DNA of 64,000 nt from Paraburkholderia ultramafica (GCF_902859915.1 NZ_CADIKK010000008.1:157041-221040), one strand, 5' to 3'; counted from the stretch's first letter, positions 55,779 through 64,000 are shown. Notes: generated by a model from the letters alone, not told the origin. Numbers and translations are program-made.

Positions 55779-56812
55779 CCTTTTTGCGAGAAATCCTTCG
55801 AAAGCATGCGCGACGACATCGAGGCCGTGAGATTCACGGTATGCCTTAATTCGCCTGCGATGGACGTGCCGCGCTTGCGCAAATCTTCGAGTGCTTCATT
55901 GAGCGCACGAATTTCAGGTACGTGAATCTGCAATCGGAGCGCCGTTCCCGCGATATCGACCGCAAGGCTTTTCTGCTCGCCGTTTTCGAGCATGATGCCG
56001 CTCGTGCCACTACAGATCACGAAATTCCCACCGCGAGCGCATATCTGACTCGTCATGAATAAGCCGTATCCCGAGTTGGCCCATTCGTCGCGCCGTTGAC
56101 GCGGCCCGCCACGAAATGCTACGCCCGAGACGCCCGGCAATAGCGCGTAGCGCAACGCATCTTCATCATCGTGAATGTTCAAATGAGGATTGCGTGACAG
56201 CGATTGGCGGACGCCGATGCCTTCATCCAGAATCGACAGCTCGACGAGTCCCTTGGTCGGCCAGTACTGTGCTGCATACCAGATGGTATCGGCCTGACTG
56301 TGTTCGAGCACGTTACGGAAGATCTCGCGCAGCGAGTAGCCGAGCGTGTGCTGCAGATCGCCGCCTTCGCTATGAGTGAGCACCGTCGCGAGAGAGGCGC
56401 AGCGCGCCTCGATCGTGTCCCGAACGTCAACATAGTCACTCGCCGCTTCGCGTTCGAGGTCTTCGATGCGCATGCTCGTGATTGGCACATAGCGCGTACT
56501 TCCGAGCGCCTCGCCGGGATCCTTGCCGAAGCCGAGACCGAACGATTGGAAAAAGCCCATGTGCGCCGCGTACCCATGCTCTTGGTAGTTGATGGCGCGG
56601 CATCGGCTTGGTTTTCGGCTGTCGGCAAACTTTCTGAGCTTGCGTGCGAAGAAAAGCAGCCCAAACGGTTCTGTCCATTCGAGCGCGCTGAAGTCGATCA
56701 CGTAGACCGGTGCTTCCGGCAAGGCTTCCAGTCCACGTGCGGTGTCGATCGCACCGTGCAGGTCAAGCCGCTTAACATGCAAAACCTGTTCTTCCGACGA
56801 TGTGACTAACAT
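55775..56812 (-). CDS. STAS-like / GHKL ATPase protein
   Basis: A 345-residue protein. The N-terminal 120 residues have a STAS-like strand-helix pattern (VYVIDFSALEWTEPFGLLFFARKLR, about residue 37, in outline). The C-terminal half is a GHKL ATPase: N-box SLREIFRNVLEHSQADTI (about 165), G1 ILDEGIGVRQSLS (about 196) and GYGLFMTSQICARGGN (about 252). The fold resembles anti-sigma kinases and the ATPase partners seen in defence operons. It overlaps the helicase stop by one base (TGATG) and the next gene by GTGA, so the three are coupled. Substrate unknown. Confidence 0.75.
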   Translation of the reverse strand: MLVTSSEEQVLHVKRLDLHGAIDTARGLEALPEAPVYVIDFSALEWTEPFGLLFFARKLRKFADSRKPSRCRAINYQEHGYAAHMGFFQSFGLGFGKDPGEALGSTRYVPITSMRIEDLEREAASDYVDVRDTIEARCASLATVLTHSEGGDLQHTLGYSLREIFRNVLEHSQADTIWYAAQYWPTKGLVELSILDEGIGVRQSLSRNPHLNIHDDEDALRYALLPGVSGVAFRGGPRQRRDEWANSGYGLFMTSQICARGGNFVICSGTSGIMLENGEQKSLAVDIAGTALRLQIHVPEIRALNEALEDLRKRGTSIAGELRHTVNLTASMSSRMLSKDFSQKG

Positions 56813-59463
56813 CAAAACTCTCCGTCGAACGGAATCTGATCGAACATCTCGCCGGTTTCCATGCTGTAGTAGCCGATCTTGCTCTCGCCATTGAGCGGGC
56901 GGATGTGATCGATAGGGACTTGGATCGTCGTCGCCGAGTGGCGGCGATTTGCGGCCTCTACCTTCATCCTTCCGCTTACGGGCCTACCGCGATAGGCTAG
57001 ACCCTGCATCTGCGGACTGAAGAACACGCCGTCGACCTCGAACTCCTCGTTGTCCCGATGCACATTTATGCCGATCGATCCCGGCGACACAATGGGTACG
57101 AATTGCTCCGCCTGATTCCCGGACGTTGCGGCGTCGCCGAGCTCCGACGGCTCCTGTTCGACGCATTCGGCGAGCTCCGTGATGACGCGCACGGTTTCCT
57201 CGTTAAGTTCGAGGTTCGCATCATTCAGGGCGATATCGCGTGCTCGAGTGAAGACATCACGCAACACCTCCTTTTTCATAAGATGACTCGTGAGCCTCAG
57301 GCTTCCATACGTCTGGTCGTAGACGCAGATAAATTTGTCGCCTTCCGTTACGGGATCCCGCGTGGCGCGATGTTTGTCCGCGCCCGCACTGATGTCCTGC
57401 CGCTCGAAAGGCAGCGACATCAGAAATGCTTCTTGGATGATCTCCGCGAGGACGCTTCGCCTGACGCCCTCCCTGCTCAGTGCGGGATGCGTGAAGATTA
57501 CCCCGGATGTAAAGGAGTAATTCGGGAACGTCGCCGCATCTTGGAACAGGCCATGCGCAGGATCTAGCGGATACTTGAATTCAAGCTGGTTGTTGCCCCT
57601 GCGCTCCGTGAATCCGCACACCGCCTCGCGAACTTGCAATGCACACTCAATGACTAGCAAGCTTCCATAGCGATGCCCCTGATGCACGTTATCGCCGCTA
57701 AGATTTGGCAGGATCAGGGGCTGAAGCATGAGGGGCGCGGTGAAATAGCGCTTTTCCGGACGTGCCTCTACGATCCTCTGCTGCTTGCGGATGCGTACGA
57801 TCCTGTATGGTTTCGTCTGGTAGTAGTAGACTGCTCCCGGGTAGGCTTCCCGAAGCAGTTGCGACATCGACAGCGAACCCAGGTTGAACACATTCGGGCC
57901 CTGCTGATGCTGTACCTTGAATTGCGCGTCGAGATTGCGAAGCGGGAAAGTATGATGCGGGTCGTCTCCCGCCTGCGCTTTCATTGACTGCAGCTCGGTG
58001 GAGACTTCACCTACCCTTTCGGCTTCGCACAGCATCGCGAAGTCGTCGGGCAACGGAAGCGGCGAAGTGAATTTCCCGTCGTTTTCAGTCTTGTTACCTG
58101 AAACCGCCTGGTCCTCACCGCCCTGTTGCGCTAGGCACATGGCATGGATGTACTGGATGCGCTGGTTGTGAAGATACAGCGCGCTGCGCAACAACGGCAG
58201 GCTCTCCAGTCGTGCGGGATCGCGAAATACGCTCTCGGAAACGACCGACCCGTTGTTGACAATGATGACTACACCCGGCTGCTTGCGCCCCACGCGCCCT
58301 ATGCGCTGAAACAGACTTGTCGCTGATCGTGGAATGCCGAAGAGAATGCCGAGTGTGAGATAAGGTAAATCGATGCCCATCTCCAGCGCACTCGTACTGA
58401 CCACACCCTTCAGCGAGCCCAATGCGAGCTTTTTCTGGATTCGGGTCCGGTCGTCTTCTTCATAGCCAGAGCGATACGGATAGACCTGAAGTTCCTCCAG
58501 TTTCCCGAGGTTGACCTCGTCGCTCTCTGCCTCCTCGCTCACCCGGCGCTCGACGATGGACGCAAGGTATTCAGTCTGTTTCCTGCTGTCGACGAAGGTA
58601 ATCGACTGGTGCGATGTCTGCGTCGCGGCAAAGGTAATCAGATCGGACACGGAGGACAGCAGATCCTTCGCCCGGGGTGGATTCACCATTAGAAGCTGCG
58701 ACTCTGAGCGCGCGGAACTGTCCATATCCGCGCCGATTACGTCAAAATGCTCTCCCGTCAGTTTGTGAAGGTGCGCCTGTGGGTCCTCCATTGTTGCGGA
58801 CGATGCTATAAAATTGAAATCGCCGCCGAGCTTGCGCGTTGCATGGAGCAAACGCCTGAACAGGAAAGCCGAGTTGCTGCCGAACACACCCGAATAGGTA
58901 TGCGCTTCGTCCGCAATGAGCAGCGTGAGATTCGCAAGGAATTCCCGCACCGCGGGCATATCAATCGACGAGAGTAGCCAAGCGTGAATGATGTCGGGCG
59001 TCATCACGACAACCCGGCTTTCTTTCAGAACGCTAAGCCGTTCGTGAGACTGCACACCGCCGTCGATTCGGCCGACCTTGACATTGATGCCACTGTCCGC
59101 GACAAGCTTCTGCCAGCGCTCGGTCTGCTCTGCCGCGAGCGCTTTGAGCGGATACACGGCAGCGATGCGCGCCTTGGGATCGACAGACAGTTCCTCCAGT
59201 GCGCACACGTTGAAGATCATCGTCTTGCCTGAGGCCGTCGGCGTGGTTACGGCCAAGTTGTGTCCTTCGAGGTAGCGCTCGATCGCCTCTCGCTGATGTC
59301 GGTAGATACCGCGATGGAAGCCACGCAATGCGGCAAGCGACGGTGCCTCGAGCCCCAAGTCATCGAATGGATAAAACACACCATCCCTTGCTTTCCGATG
59401 ATCCCGGTGCACCACTGTCCAGCCTGCGTCATGGAAATATTGTTCGAGCTTCTTGCTGTCCAT
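56812..59463 (-). CDS. DEAD/DEAH-box helicase, MrfA/YprA-Lhr-like
   Basis: An 883-residue superfamily 2 helicase. From MDSKKLEQYF the motifs are Walker A TPTASGKT (74-81), DEAH (185-188), SSAT, VDSRKQTEYLA, STSALEMGIDLP and QRIGRVGRKQPG. The C-terminal half, about 400 residues, includes a DUF1998-like part (FICVYDQTYGSLRLTSHL). MrfA works in DNA repair with exonuclease MrfB, and DrmA in DISARM is a related helicase; neither partner set is present here. A GAGGGG site lies ahead of the ATG. First gene of a coupled three-gene operon. Confidence 0.85.
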   Translation of the reverse strand: MDSKKLEQYFHDAGWTVVHRDHRKARDGVFYPFDDLGLEAPSLAALRGFHRGIYRHQREAIERYLEGHNLAVTTPTASGKTMIFNVCALEELSVDPKARIAAVYPLKALAAEQTERWQKLVADSGINVKVGRIDGGVQSHERLSVLKESRVVVMTPDIIHAWLLSSIDMPAVREFLANLTLLIADEAHTYSGVFGSNSAFLFRRLLHATRKLGGDFNFIASSATMEDPQAHLHKLTGEHFDVIGADMDSSARSESQLLMVNPPRAKDLLSSVSDLITFAATQTSHQSITFVDSRKQTEYLASIVERRVSEEAESDEVNLGKLEELQVYPYRSGYEEDDRTRIQKKLALGSLKGVVSTSALEMGIDLPYLTLGILFGIPRSATSLFQRIGRVGRKQPGVVIIVNNGSVVSESVFRDPARLESLPLLRSALYLHNQRIQYIHAMCLAQQGGEDQAVSGNKTENDGKFTSPLPLPDDFAMLCEAERVGEVSTELQSMKAQAGDDPHHTFPLRNLDAQFKVQHQQGPNVFNLGSLSMSQLLREAYPGAVYYYQTKPYRIVRIRKQQRIVEARPEKRYFTAPLMLQPLILPNLSGDNVHQGHRYGSLLVIECALQVREAVCGFTERRGNNQLEFKYPLDPAHGLFQDAATFPNYSFTSGVIFTHPALSREGVRRSVLAEIIQEAFLMSLPFERQDISAGADKHRATRDPVTEGDKFICVYDQTYGSLRLTSHLMKKEVLRDVFTRARDIALNDANLELNEETVRVITELAECVEQEPSELGDAATSGNQAEQFVPIVSPGSIGINVHRDNEEFEVDGVFFSPQMQGLAYRGRPVSGRMKVEAANRRHSATTIQVPIDHIRPLNGESKIGYYSMETGEMFDQIPFDGEF

Positions 59464-59949
59464 CGTTTGCCCCCTCGCCATCCTTTGTATGTCCAGTCTA
59501 GTCGCAGAGTTGCGCTCGGATCCATAAGTAAGCGAATCCCGCATATCCGCAAAATAACGGCCCGCCGAGCGTCAACTTGAGGGTCGATTTATGAACAGAT
59601 AGAAATTTACGTTCCAAGAGAGTGTGGATTGATGACCTTCGTGCAAGTTTTCCCGTCAATCTTTCAATGTGTCGCAACCGTGAATTAATCAATGCATAAA
59701 GCGACTGGTCCTGACCTACGATCAGCACCTAGCCAAGCCATAGAACGGGGAGCGGTGACTTTTTTTTCGCCTCGCGCGCTCGTCGTATCCGAGTACTGCA
59801 TTTTGTTGTGCACATCAGGTGTTATGTCAAAAGTGGCCTTTCGATGTGGCATCTTTTTCAAGCGTCTAAGGCGGCAAAGACCCCGCACAACACTGCAACC
59901 CAGCGACGACGGCGCGGTTCGTCTGCTTGGGATCTAGGCGGAAGGCTGG
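59464..59949. other. Promoter region of the helicase operon and right repeat
   Basis: No gene. It should hold the minus-strand promoter of the helicase operon near 59480-59650 and contains the right direct repeat at 59757-59845. Confidence 0.4.
59757..59845 (+). repeat. Right imperfect direct repeat bounding the helicase cassette
   Basis: Partner of 53583-53660: T run, TCGTCGTATCCGAGTACTG (59780-59798) and CATCAGGTGTTATGT (59813-59827). Confidence 0.7.
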
Positions 59950-60582
59950 TCAGCCGCGCTCAGCCTGTACGCGCGACACCACCGCGGCTACCGCCGCCGA
60001 TACCGTTCGATCATTGATACACGCATACCAACCATACTTCTCGACGGCATCGTTGAAAACTTCCGTGCATTTCTTATGCTGTTCGAATGATTGAATAACA
60101 TGGCTGTTTAATCCACGAGAGCGGCTCCACGCTCGATCCCAAGACAGCGGCGCCGCGCACGTAACTGCCACCGCGATGTCCGGATCGCGTACGGCGCTCG
60201 TCCTGTTGATGTCCAACACTTGTTCGAACGGGATGGAGCGTCGAAACGCCGCATCTGAGGGGTACCACCGGTCGATGAGCGCGATTTTTCCTGAATCGAG
60301 TGCTTCTAAAATATGCGTCGTAATCCACGCTCTCCCCGCAGCCAATTGTTGGCAGATACGGGTCTCAAGGGCCGGGCTTGATGCTGTCGATAATTGTTCA
60401 AGCAACACGATGGTGTCCGCACGGTAAGGATCCAACTCCTTCTCGCACAGCGCCACAACTTCTCGTCCCAATGCCCTTAACTCGTCCCTCACGCCCTCAA
60501 GGATCGTAGTCTTGCCGGTACCTTTAGGGCCGTCGAAACTGATGAACAACGGCTGTCCGACACGGATTTCTTGTTCGATCAT
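59950..60582 (-). CDS. Thymidylate-kinase-like P-loop nucleotide kinase
   Basis: A 210-residue P-loop kinase: Walker A FDGPKGTGKTTI (residues 16-27), the DR(W/Y) substrate motif LIDRWYPSDAAF (about 101), and a lid-like RSRGLNSHV (about 153). The fold is that of dTMP kinase. It is too divergent to be the housekeeping Tmk, and an island location also argues against that. Its start overlaps the RNR-like stop (ATGA), so both act together, plausibly on deoxynucleotides. Confidence 0.75.
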   Translation of the reverse strand: MIEQEIRVGQPLFISFDGPKGTGKTTILEGVRDELRALGREVVALCEKELDPYRADTIVLLEQLSTASSPALETRICQQLAAGRAWITTHILEALDSGKIALIDRWYPSDAAFRRSIPFEQVLDINRTSAVRDPDIAVAVTCAAPLSWDRAWSRSRGLNSHVIQSFEQHKKCTEVFNDAVEKYGWYACINDRTVSAAVAAVVSRVQAERG

Positions 60583-62219
60583 GCCATCGCTGCCTTGGCG
60601 GGCAGCATCTGCGGCCGCTGGGAAGGTTGTCCCGCGATGCTTCCGTCACGGTAAAGGGAAACACCGACACAGCCGCTGGCGCGAGCCTTCAGGATGGCGT
60701 TTGCGACATCGCGCCGCGTACTGCTGGAGGGCAGATTGATGGTCTTAGAAATCCCACCATCGATAAAGGCCTGAAAGGTAGCCTGCGTCTGAATATGCTC
60801 AGCCGTAGTCAAATCGTGAGCACGCACTAGGGTGCCCCGAATGTGCCGAGGAATGACGTCCAGGCTGTGAGCCTGCGCGCCATGCAAAAGCGCTTCTACC
60901 ACCTCGGCCAAGGCCGTCTCGTCAAAACCTTGTTCACATAGCAGACGCCGCAAGGTAGGTTGTAGTTGATGTACCACCACCCCTTCCACCTCCTGGCGAA
61001 TAAGGTAACTGAACACCGGCTCTATTCCCCCCGTCGCATTGGCTAGCAGGCTTAGAGTGCCATTCGCGGCGACGGCCATCAGCGACGCATTGCGACGGGG
61101 TCGACTGCCATCACGAGGTTGCAGCTGCGGATCACAGGTGCCTCGCTCAGCCGCCAGCCCTTCACTCGCCGCACGCGCGTTTTCGCTGAGCAGCGTCATG
61201 ACAGTCCGAGCGAACGCCAAGGCTTCTGGTGAACCATAACGCAGGCCCAGGAGCAGCAACGCATCGGCATAGCCCATGACACCTAAGCCGATTTTCCTGC
61301 TTTGGGCACACCGCTTGGCTACGAGGGGCGATGCATGGCGCTGCAGGTCGTGAAAGTTATCCAGGCAGCGGACGCCGAGGTGCACTGCAGTGACGAATCG
61401 ACCCGTGTCGAAGGTCTTGGCGCTGACGAACCGGGAAAGATTGAGGGAACCAATTAGGGAAGACTCGTTCTCGCGGAGTAGGGATTCCCCGCAGACGTTC
61501 AGAATGAGCCTCTCTCCATTGGGTGAGCGTCTGGCCTTATGTTCGCCAAAGGCAATCGCTGGCTTCCCAGTCTCGGTGATGGAGTGGCAGATCAAGTCCC
61601 AGCGCTCGATAGTATGCGGGTCGCTGGCTTCAAGCTTCTGAAAGAATGACTCGTCCAGTTCCACATTGGTGTGAGTGATAGATAACCGGTCGCCCAGCTC
61701 AATGAAAGATTTGAACTGTGGGTGATCGGCACTCAAGGTAACAGCGCTATGGGCTTTGCGCTTGCGGGTTGGATTGAGCAAGGCAGTTTGCTGTTCGATC
61801 GTTTGCGTCAATGCGACCGGGTCTGGCAAAGCGGTCAGATCGTATCCAATACCGCCGCAACCGTCGTGGATGATTTTTGCGACTTCCAGTTCATCGATTC
61901 CCACTGGCGGAGCTAGAACATGGCAAGCGAACAGGTTGACCTGGTCTTCCCGTTCGCTGTTCATCATGACCGGGCTATTGGGCAGGAAGGCGCCATCCTG
62001 AACGAGCGCCAATATTTGCGTCGAGGTTCTTTGTGCCTCAGCCTCAGGTGCATGAAGACGTTCCACGCCCAGGAACAGGCGTTGGACTCTCTGTGGCAGT
62101 TCACTCCAGTCGGCTTGATTGGCGTGACTGAAAAAACGGCCTTTAAGTATGTGTAGGTACGGGTTGTCGATGGCCCATGCCGGTTGGGTAACGCGATTGA
62201 TTGCTTCAAGCTTTTTCAT
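60579..62219 (-). CDS. Class II-like ribonucleotide reductase (divergent)
   Basis: A 546-residue RNR-fold protein. Motifs: LPNSPVMMN (about 80), NLFACHVLA (C99, first redox Cys), DGCGGIGYDL, ILNVCGES (C243 thiyl and E245; family NPCGE), NLSRFV, GLGVMGYADALL, MAVAANGTLSLL and GGISKTINLPSSST. In class II enzymes NPCGE is followed by EACNLGS, whose Cys is the disulfide partner; here that part reads NESSLIGS, so the Cys is missing, and no C-terminal CxxC is present. ATG at 62219 is chosen; TTG 62240 is an alternative. It is coupled to the kinase gene. Confidence 0.82.
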   Translation of the reverse strand: MKKLEAINRVTQPAWAIDNPYLHILKGRFFSHANQADWSELPQRVQRLFLGVERLHAPEAEAQRTSTQILALVQDGAFLPNSPVMMNSEREDQVNLFACHVLAPPVGIDELEVAKIIHDGCGGIGYDLTALPDPVALTQTIEQQTALLNPTRKRKAHSAVTLSADHPQFKSFIELGDRLSITHTNVELDESFFQKLEASDPHTIERWDLICHSITETGKPAIAFGEHKARRSPNGERLILNVCGESLLRENESSLIGSLNLSRFVSAKTFDTGRFVTAVHLGVRCLDNFHDLQRHASPLVAKRCAQSRKIGLGVMGYADALLLLGLRYGSPEALAFARTVMTLLSENARAASEGLAAERGTCDPQLQPRDGSRPRRNASLMAVAANGTLSLLANATGGIEPVFSYLIRQEVEGVVVHQLQPTLRRLLCEQGFDETALAEVVEALLHGAQAHSLDVIPRHIRGTLVRAHDLTTAEHIQTQATFQAFIDGGISKTINLPSSSTRRDVANAILKARASGCVGVSLYRDGSIAGQPSQRPQMLPAKAAMA

Positions 62220-62524
62220 TTTTCTGGTCGGTAAAGTCAATGCTCATGGGGCGCGCGACAGCAAGCGGGTACGTGCCGGCTGATGATGGGCATGCTCGCG
62301 GCAAGTCGCGCTCGTCATCCGATTCCGTCCGGCTGGTCGTTCAGATAAAAAATACATATAGCGCTGGCTCCTGACGATCTGGAGCCCGCCGTAATAACGG
62401 CTTTTGATTGCAAAAAATTGAGGAGATGCGCAGCGCAAGTTAGGCCCCTTGGACGCCGTGCGGTTGTTGAATTAGCATGCACCCCCGTATTCACCGCGAG
62501 AACGGCAGCCGCCATACCTGCGGC
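62220..62524. other. Gene-free stretch between the unknown RHH-like gene and the RNR-like gene
   Basis: No gene. A 13-codon minus-strand frame (MSIDFTDQKNEKA) overlaps the RNR-like start in another frame and could be a leader peptide. Otherwise nothing recognisable. Confidence 0.35.
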
Positions 62525-63409
62525 TCACTGATCGCGCATTTTGTATGAAAACCGTGAAGCCAGATCCGTCTCCTCGCCGGTCTTCACCCAGCGCCATTCA
62601 CCGTATTCCATAGGCCCGGGACGGCGCCGGCGAAACTCCTCGCCGACCTCGGGTCCCGCACGACGGAAATGCGTCAGCCACAGGGCAAAGCATGTCGCGC
62701 GCTTCTCGTCGCGTTCGACATGGAAGAGCCGGTACAGCGTCCAAAGCACAAACTCTAGAAACTTCGGCTCGTCGTTCCTGGCAAGCCAGTAGAGCTGCTC
62801 TGCGCAACCTGCCAGCTCCTGATCTCTCTCGTCCTTAAACGTCATCGCTCGCTCAAACTGGTCCACGGCAGGATCTCCATCCGGCAGCCGCAAGGTGACA
62901 TAAGACGCGGGTGCGCCAAGTCTCGGTCTCGCCGCCAAAGACGACATGCCCGCATAGATCAGATTGAGGCAAATTTTGTTGAAGGAGGTGTTCGTCAGTT
63001 CCGCGGACGTCGTCAAATGCGCACGCAACTCGACAGGTATGCGCAAGTTGATCGCGACCACGCTGGGCGCCTTATCCGGCTGCCCCATGTTGCTCACGAA
63101 CGTGTCAAATTGCGCAGGGCAATACGTCCGCATCCACTGCTTGGCCTGCTCGGCATCGATTACGCACAGATCATCGGAGTAGGTAAACCGCAGCGCAGCG
63201 TCATCCCAATAAGGCTTGTTCCAGAACGCAAGGAAGTAGGGACCATCTGGTAGCACCTGGTACAAGCCTTGGCACATGCGCCGATGGACCACATTACCGT
63301 CGACCAGCTCGCTTACCACCTTCGCGTCGATGTGGAAGCGGTGCGCCGTGTCCGTGTTAATGGTCAACCCGTCGATGATTCGTCGGATCGTTGAGAGCTC
63401 GTCATACAT
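62525..63409 (-). CDS. Unknown protein with a ribbon-helix-helix-like middle segment
   Basis: A 294-residue protein I do not recognise. Residues about 118-150 (INLRIPVELRAHLTTSAELTNTSFNKICLNLIYAG in outline) look like an Arc/CopG-type ribbon-helix-helix, which would be unusual in mid-protein. The N-terminal part is Tyr/Trp/Asp-rich (DGPYFLAFWNKPYWDD), and the C-terminal helical part has FVLWTLYRLFHVERDEKRATC. No membrane segment. It lies upstream of the RNR-like gene on the same strand, after the small hydrophobic ORF. Confidence 0.55.
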   Translation of the reverse strand: MYDELSTIRRIIDGLTINTDTAHRFHIDAKVVSELVDGNVVHRRMCQGLYQVLPDGPYFLAFWNKPYWDDAALRFTYSDDLCVIDAEQAKQWMRTYCPAQFDTFVSNMGQPDKAPSVVAINLRIPVELRAHLTTSAELTNTSFNKICLNLIYAGMSSLAARPRLGAPASYVTLRLPDGDPAVDQFERAMTFKDERDQELAGCAEQLYWLARNDEPKFLEFVLWTLYRLFHVERDEKRATCFALWLTHFRRAGPEVGEEFRRRRPGPMEYGEWRWVKTGEETDLASRFSYKMRDQ

Positions 63410-63496
63410 AGTCTTGTCTCTCCGTTTGCAGCGAGTCTTGAGCCGGTCTGTTGCCAGGCAGCCGGCAGGATACCGGCTGCTTACTGGTCGGCCACG

Positions 63497-63673
63497 TCAT
63501 TCGTCCTTGTTCATCTCGTCGGCCAGCGCGGCCGTCGCACCGAGCGACGAGGCAACTGCCACACCGAGCGCCGTAATCGTGCCCACCGGGCCGAAGATGG
63601 GTAATGCGGTCACCACCAACACACCCGCGGCGGCGCCCTTGGCGATGTTTTCCAGCGAATTCAGGAAGCTCAT
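63497..63673 (-). CDS. 58-residue hydrophobic protein
   Basis: A short frame from ATG at 63673 (GGAG ahead) encoding 58 residues: an amphipathic start (MSFLNSLENIAKGAAAG), one long Gly/Ala/Val-rich hydrophobic segment (VLVVTALPIFGPVGTITALG), then an Ala-rich part and an acidic tail (ADEMNKDE). It looks like a small membrane protein, perhaps holin- or toxin-like. It is the first minus-strand gene before 64 kb and shares its strand with the unknown RHH-like gene. Confidence 0.55.
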   Translation of the reverse strand: MSFLNSLENIAKGAAAGVLVVTALPIFGPVGTITALGVAVASSLGATAALADEMNKDE

Positions 63674-63791
63674 TTGTTTTTCTCCAGGCAGATGGCGTCA
63701 TCTGACGCCGATTAAGGATGGCGCATTGCGGCGCGCTGGTCGTAGCCAACATTGGTGGTCGTTGTTGGCGTGAGTGAATTGTGGACCATCG

Positions 63792-63847
63792 ATGCAAAAA
63801 ATCAAATAGATTTCTTGCATGAAAGTTATTTATTAGATTTCTTGCAT
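63792..63847. promoter_or_regulatory. Direct and inverted copies of a 12-14 bp operator-like element
   Basis: TAGATTTCTTGCAT occurs at 63807-63820 and 63834-63847 (27 bp apart), and its reverse complement with one change (ATGCAAAAAATC) at 63792-63803. The trio lies upstream of the minus-strand small hydrophobic gene. Confidence 0.6.
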
Positions 63848-63898
63848 TGATAGGGATCTAGGGATGGATCCGATTTTTATGTGTGATAAGGCAGAGGA

Positions 63899-63973
63899 TT
63901 TTTAGCGAAGCGGAAGCGGCGCACCGGGGTGATCGCAGGCACGGCACGAAATCCGCGCCCGCTTCGCTAAAAA
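63899..63973. repeat. Inverted repeat near the right edge
   Basis: TTTTTAGCGAAGCGG (63899-63913) and CCGCTTCGCTAAAAA (63959-63973) are perfect 15-bp arms around 45 bases; AGCGAAACCGCTCCGCTAGC follows. Possibly a terminator pair or the edge of another element outside the window. Confidence 0.6.
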
Positions 63974-64000
63974 TTCTTTGAGCGAAACCGCTCCGCTAGC

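Noticed and set aside
63402..63797. 131-codon minus-strand frame over the small hydrophobic gene
   Set aside because: Arg/His-rich shadow; the 58-residue frame has the ribosome site and a coherent hydrophobic segment.

Overview
The window reads as the chromosome of a Burkholderiales bacterium, most likely Paraburkholderia or Burkholderia sensu lato. The inner genes are very GC-rich with strong G/C third positions. Gene orders typical of that group are present (coxS-coxL-coxM-coxD-coxE-coxG-xdhC; rlpA / rsmI / yraN / diaA / BON lipoprotein / cytochrome c), as are an H-NS family protein and a HiPIP. These names come from recognised motifs and remembered family sequences; no database search was run.

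Region 1 (1-37932) is core or core-like. On the minus strand, 186-7896 is a complete molybdenum hydroxylase operon of the form II CO-dehydrogenase-like type with its maturation genes. A 663-bp long inverted repeat follows (8105-8767). Next come an APC amino acid permease, a NarL-type two-component pair, ferredoxin-NADP reductase, and a decaying sugar locus (a 3' fragment of an ABC permease and a frameshifted aldose epimerase). Metabolic and transport genes then run to 33 kb: LhgO-like oxidoreductase, HiPIP, amidase, dienelactone hydrolase, nitronate monooxygenase-like protein, branched-chain amino acid binding protein, JmjC/cupin protein, MFS and CDF transporters, Lrp regulator, exonuclease and MBL hydrolase. 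The envelope cluster rlpA-rsmI-yraN-diaA-BON-cytochrome c ends in tRNA-Ala(CGC) at 37857-37932.

Region 2 (about 37.9 kb to the end) is a mobile island beside the tRNA, visibly less GC-rich and patchy. Its backbone is plasmid-like: an AlpA-type regulator, a TrfA-family replication initiator, an array of five 21-23 bp spaced iterons with a DnaA-box-like site and an AT-rich tract (candidate oriV), MobC, and an LPD7-containing MOBP-type relaxase. No integrase or second tRNA end lies inside the window, so the right border is probably beyond 64 kb.

Set into this backbone are accessory modules that look like anti-phage or genome-conflict cassettes. (a) 41.0-45.0 kb: a RloC/PrrC-like AAA ATPase with a zinc hook, followed by an unknown protein with a PD-(D/E)XK-like signature. 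(b) 45.1-47.6 kb: a two-gene operon of a two-TM protein with a possible PLD-like domain and a viperin-like radical SAM enzyme, bounded by 160-bp direct repeats with identical palindrome spacing. (c) 53.6-59.8 kb: a translationally coupled operon of an MrfA/Lhr-like DEAD/DEAH helicase, a STAS-GHKL ATPase and a membrane coiled-coil protein. The third gene is split by an IS256-family element, and the cassette lies between imperfect direct repeats. (d) 59.9-63.7 kb: a class II-like ribonucleotide reductase lacking the expected partner cysteine, coupled to a thymidylate-kinase-like P-loop protein, plus an unknown RHH-like protein and a 58-residue hydrophobic protein. Modules (b), (c) and (d) are the best candidates for undescribed systems.
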